Assembly (NCBI GenBank): GCA_900542035.1
Contig: UQMJ01000005.1
Location: 1-64,000, forward strand
Direction: 5' to 3'
Length of the DNA: 64,000 nt
From: an uncultured Clostridium sp.
Lineage (GTDB): Bacteria > Bacillota > Clostridia > Lachnospirales > Lachnospiraceae
The notes beneath the pieces were generated by a model that made no database searches, was not told the DNA's origin, and saw nothing but the letters and a program-made list of their open reading frames with translations. Made by a program: the position numbers and the translations under genes. This document shows positions 61,044 through 64,000 of this stretch, one piece after another (the stretch's first letter is position 1; every line of letters begins with the position of its first letter).

Positions 61044-62765
61044 ATGGTTGACTTATATGGAAATCCGTTTTATCTGGATGAGGAAGGAGCCTGTTGGGTA
61101 AAGGATACTATTCGGGGAATGAGCCGGCATGAAAAGATTTGTCAGCTGTTTGCAGATCCGCTGATGGGGATGAGCAGGGAAGAATTGATTGGATTTTTAG
61201 AAAAATACCCGATTGGAGGGATTCCGTTCCGCGCAGCCCTTTTTGGAAATGAAGAGGCACAGGAGATTATGGCGGATCTCCAGGAATGTGCAAAGATTCC
61301 GTATTTGTATGCCGGAAACTGTGAATCAGGTCCCAACGGGGCGTTAAAAGGAGGGACGTTAGTAGCTTGCGGAGCCCAGGTACGGGCGTTAAGAGATCCG
61401 AACTATGCTTATGAAGTAGGCCGTATTACAGGAAAAGAAACTTCTGCGGTTGGATATAACTGGTCATTTGGACCGGTAGGCGATATTTTGCTGAACTGGA
61501 GAAACAGTTTAATTAACACCAGGGCCTATGGAGAAGACGCAGACTTTGTCAGCCAGTGCGTAGAAGAATATAACAGGGGATGTATGGAGTACGGAGTGGC
61601 GCCCTGTTTAAAACATTTTCCAGGAGATGGCTGGGAAGAACGGGATCAGCACCTGGCCATTGGAAACAACGGGCTGACTTGTGAAGAATGGGATAGCACC
61701 TATGGAAAAATTTACCGCAATGCCATTGAACAAGGGGTATTAAGCATTATGGTAGCTCATTTTACAATGCCATCTTACCAGAGAAAGCTGAATCCGGATT
61801 TAGAAGACAAAGATATGCAGCCGGCCTGCACGTCCAAAGAACTGGTAGACGGGCTTTTGCGCAGACAGTTGGGATTTAACGGCCTTGCAGTAACGGATCA
61901 GACCAAGATGATGGGATATTACGGAATGAGTCGTTTGGAAGCAATTCCCTGGAGTATTGCCTGCGGATGTGATATGATATTAGGAATCAATGATATGGAA
62001 GAAGATTATCAGGCGATGAAACAGGGCATCGAATCCGGAATCATCTCTCCGCAGCGTCTGCAGGATGCCCTGGAACGGATTCTGGCCTGCAAAGCGGCCA
62101 TTGGACTGCATAAAAAGAAACAGAATCATCAGTTTTATGCTGGAAAAGAGGCGCTGCAGGTAATTGGCTGTCCGGAACATCAGGAAATTGCCAGAAAAGC
62201 GGCCGCAAAAGCAGTAACCCTGGTTAAAAACACAAAGGGCCAGATTCCGCTTTTACCAGAACGGTATAAAAAAATCGGCGTGTTTGTCTTTTCTGGGAAT
62301 GTCGGAAACCAGAGAAGCATTTACGGCCAGGGCGTGCAGTCAGGAGGAAGCGGCGCTACAACGGGGCATATTCTGGAAGCACTGAAAAAATACGGGTATG
62401 AGCCGGAATTAATGGAATCTTCTATGAACAAAGGGCCGGTTGAAGCGTTAAAGAATAAATACGACGCCATTATGATTTTTGCAGACATCAGCGGATTTGC
62501 CCAGACCAATTCGGTCCGTCTTATGTGGCCGGATCCCATGTCCAGTTGTTATCCGTGGTATATCCATGACGTTCCGACGGTTTTTACGTCTTTTAATTAT
62601 ACCAATCATTTGATTGATGTATCCAGAGTTCCGGCATTTATTAATGCCTATAACAACCGTCCGGATACCATCGAAGAAACTATAAAAAGAATTGCAGGAA
62701 TCGAGCCGTTTGAAGGAAAATATGAAGAAAGTGTCTGGTGCGGAACCTGGGACACCAGATTTTAG
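61044..62765 (+). CDS. GH3 beta-N-acetylhexosaminidase-type glycosidase
   Basis: A 573-residue glycoside hydrolase family 3 enzyme. The TIM-barrel part (about 1-355) has the NagZ-type catalytic loop KHFPGDGWEERDQHL, which supplies the Asp/His pair of the hexosaminidase subgroup, and the nucleophile aspartate in GLAVTDQTKMMGYYG. A C-terminal alpha/beta domain (about 380-560) follows with KAVTLVKNTKGQIPLLP. No signal peptide is present, so it is cytoplasmic. The adjoining sulfatase suggests a shared substrate, for example sulfated N-acetylhexosamine glycans. GGAGGGG precedes the ATG. Confidence 0.9.
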   Translation: MVDLYGNPFYLDEEGACWVKDTIRGMSRHEKICQLFADPLMGMSREELIGFLEKYPIGGIPFRAALFGNEEAQEIMADLQECAKIPYLYAGNCESGPNGALKGGTLVACGAQVRALRDPNYAYEVGRITGKETSAVGYNWSFGPVGDILLNWRNSLINTRAYGEDADFVSQCVEEYNRGCMEYGVAPCLKHFPGDGWEERDQHLAIGNNGLTCEEWDSTYGKIYRNAIEQGVLSIMVAHFTMPSYQRKLNPDLEDKDMQPACTSKELVDGLLRRQLGFNGLAVTDQTKMMGYYGMSRLEAIPWSIACGCDMILGINDMEEDYQAMKQGIESGIISPQRLQDALERILACKAAIGLHKKKQNHQFYAGKEALQVIGCPEHQEIARKAAAKAVTLVKNTKGQIPLLPERYKKIGVFVFSGNVGNQRSIYGQGVQSGGSGATTGHILEALKKYGYEPELMESSMNKGPVEALKNKYDAIMIFADISGFAQTNSVRLMWPDPMSSCYPWYIHDVPTVFTSFNYTNHLIDVSRVPAFINAYNNRPDTIEETIKRIAGIEPFEGKYEESVWCGTWDTRF

Positions 62766-62776
62766 GAGGGAGAAAT

Positions 62777-64000
62777 TTGAGGAAACAACCCCATATTATT
62801 ATTTTTAATCCAGATGAAATGCGTTGGAATACCATGGGACATATGGGAAATCCAGCGGCAGTCACTCCGTTTTTAGACGAATTTGCAGCCAGGGAAGGGG
62901 TCTCTTTTTCCAATGCTTTTTGCCAGAATACGGTCTGCGTCCCCAGCCGGTGCAGTTTTTTTACCGGACTGTACCCCCATGTCAACGGACACAGAACCAT
63001 GAGCCATCTGCTTCATCCAGGAGAGAGCAATTTGTTTTCTGAATTAAGGGAAGCTGGATACTATGTGTGGATGAATGCAAGAAACGACTTGTTTGCCGGC
63101 CAGATAGAAGGGTGGGCAGAAAGCAATGCCGATGAGATTTTTTATGGAGGAAACGTGCCGGAAGCGCCTGGCCCTGTCCATCCGGCAGACCATCAGGGAA
63201 AAGATAAGTATTCCCATTTTGAAGGAAAGCTGGGGCTTGATCAGAATGGACGCAATTACAGCAGAGATGACGAGGATGTAGATGCTGCTGTCCGTAAGAT
63301 TCAGGAATACAAAGGAGAACAGCCGCTGTGCCTGTTTCTGGGATTAAACGATCCCCACGTGCCTTATCAGGTAGAAGAGCCTTATTTTTCAGCCATTGAC
63401 CGGACAAAGCTTCCTAGACGGATTGATGCAAAGCAATGTACCGGAAAGGCGAAGATGTTGGATTTGATCCGCCAGTATCAAGATATGGGAGATTATACAG
63501 AAGAAGATTGGGGAGAACTTCGGGCAACGTATCTGGGAATGTGCACCAAAGTGGACAGCCAGTTTCGCCGCCTGTGCCAGGCGCTGGAAGAAAAGGGAAT
63601 TTATGACGACTGCCTGATTTTCTTTTTCAGCGACCATGGAGACTTTGCAGGAGATTACGGCCTGACGGAAAAGGCCCAGAATACCTTTGAAGACTGCCTG
63701 ACCAGGATTCCATTTTTGATAAAGCCGCCAAAAGAGAAGGACGATCCGAAGCTGGCTATGGGAGTTAGCAGCGCTCTGACAGAACTGGTGGATTTTTATG
63801 CAACTGCCATTGATTATGCAGGAGTGGATCCAAAGCGAACCCATTTTGGAAAAAGTCTGCGGCCAATTCTGGAAAAGGAGACCTCTGAAAACCGTTCCTA
63901 TGTGTTCTGCGAAGGCGGGAGGCTGCCGGAAGAGACACATTGCGATGAATTCCACAGTTCCGGACCTGCTGGTCCTCCGGAATCCTTTGTATACTGGCCG
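62777..64000 (+). CDS. Cys-type sulfatase, truncated by the window end
   Basis: The frame starts at TTG 62777 with GGAGGGAGAAA just before it and remains open for 408 codons to the window edge. It has the sulfatase motif CVPSRCSFFTGLYPH, with Cys54 as the formylglycine site, the N-terminal metal residues in IFNPDEMRWN (an unusual variant of the DDQ motif), LNDPHVPYQ and FFFSDHGDFAGDYG. It belongs to the same alkaline-phosphatase superfamily as the sulfatase at 34980, but the two differ greatly. It follows the GH3 gene by 11 bases and is surely co-transcribed. It likely removes sulfate before or after hexosamine release. The C-terminal end is not seen. Confidence 0.88.
   Translation, partial: MRKQPHIIIFNPDEMRWNTMGHMGNPAAVTPFLDEFAAREGVSFSNAFCQNTVCVPSRCSFFTGLYPHVNGHRTMSHLLHPGESNLFSELREAGYYVWMNARNDLFAGQIEGWAESNADEIFYGGNVPEAPGPVHPADHQGKDKYSHFEGKLGLDQNGRNYSRDDEDVDAAVRKIQEYKGEQPLCLFLGLNDPHVPYQVEEPYFSAIDRTKLPRRIDAKQCTGKAKMLDLIRQYQDMGDYTEEDWGELRATYLGMCTKVDSQFRRLCQALEEKGIYDDCLIFFFSDHGDFAGDYGLTEKAQNTFEDCLTRIPFLIKPPKEKDDPKLAMGVSSALTELVDFYATAIDYAGVDPKRTHFGKSLRPILEKETSENRSYVFCEGGRLPEETHCDEFHSSGPAGPPESFVYWP

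Overview
The window looks like the chromosome of an anaerobic gut Firmicute of the Lachnospiraceae (Clostridium cluster XIVa) type. The reasons are a six-gene Rnf complex, an anaerobic sulfatase-maturing radical SAM enzyme, rubrerythrin, GlgC/GlgD pair, a Spo0A-like DNA-binding domain, choline-binding-type wall repeats, strong AGGAGG ribosome sites and TTG/GTG starts. The species assignment is inference. No rRNA, tRNA, CRISPR array, intact insertion sequence or prophage was seen.

Layout. 0.3-4.6 kb: marR-type regulator and a heterodimeric ABC drug exporter. 4.6-7.5 kb (minus strand): FMN-binding-like protein, acyltransferase and MATE exporter. 7.8-13.0 kb: rnfCDGEAB with promoter and terminator. 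13.1-16.0 kb: an unknown secreted protein, a hairpin-rich spacer, and a zinc-ribbon fragment joined to the C-terminal remnant of a GH115 alpha-glucuronidase, probably a deletion scar. 16.0-18.5 kb: TetR regulator, rsgA and an acetyltransferase. 18.8-25.9 kb: one 2372-residue secreted GH59-like glycosidase with wall-binding repeats. 26-29 kb: O-antigen-ligase-like membrane protein, a NifX-FKBP fusion and a small lipoprotein.

29-40 kb is a carbohydrate cluster: PTS IIC-IID fusion, fucose-isomerase-like protein, LacI regulator, ABC sugar importer with an embedded sulfatase, class II aldolase and AgaS-like SIS protein. Four copies of one palindrome (core CACACGAGTGT) lie in front of its transcription units and are probably the operators of the LacI protein. 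The maturase for the sulfatase lies at 44.2 kb, and a second sulfatase follows a GH3 hexosaminidase at 61-64 kb, so the organism probably desulfates and eats host glycans.

40-45 kb: glgC/glgD, then a free-standing Spo0A-type DNA-binding protein divergent from an XRE/S24-type repressor. 45.4-52.2 kb is a polyamine operon: AdoMet decarboxylase, arginine decarboxylase, spermidine synthase, agmatinase, carboxyspermidine dehydrogenase and decarboxylase. It encodes two complete routes from putrescine to spermidine. In front of it lies a leader of about 310 nt with its own promoter, an end-closing helix and a strong terminator. One strand of the closing helix can instead pair with the terminator arm, as in a riboswitch. 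This is the best candidate here for an undescribed system.

52.3-60.9 kb is mostly housekeeping: D,D-carboxypeptidase, sugar-nucleotide reductase-like protein, dicarboxylate symporter, DUF6062 protein, Nudix hydrolase, rubrerythrin, metallophosphoesterase, Ldh-type dehydrogenase and a DUF4397 protein.
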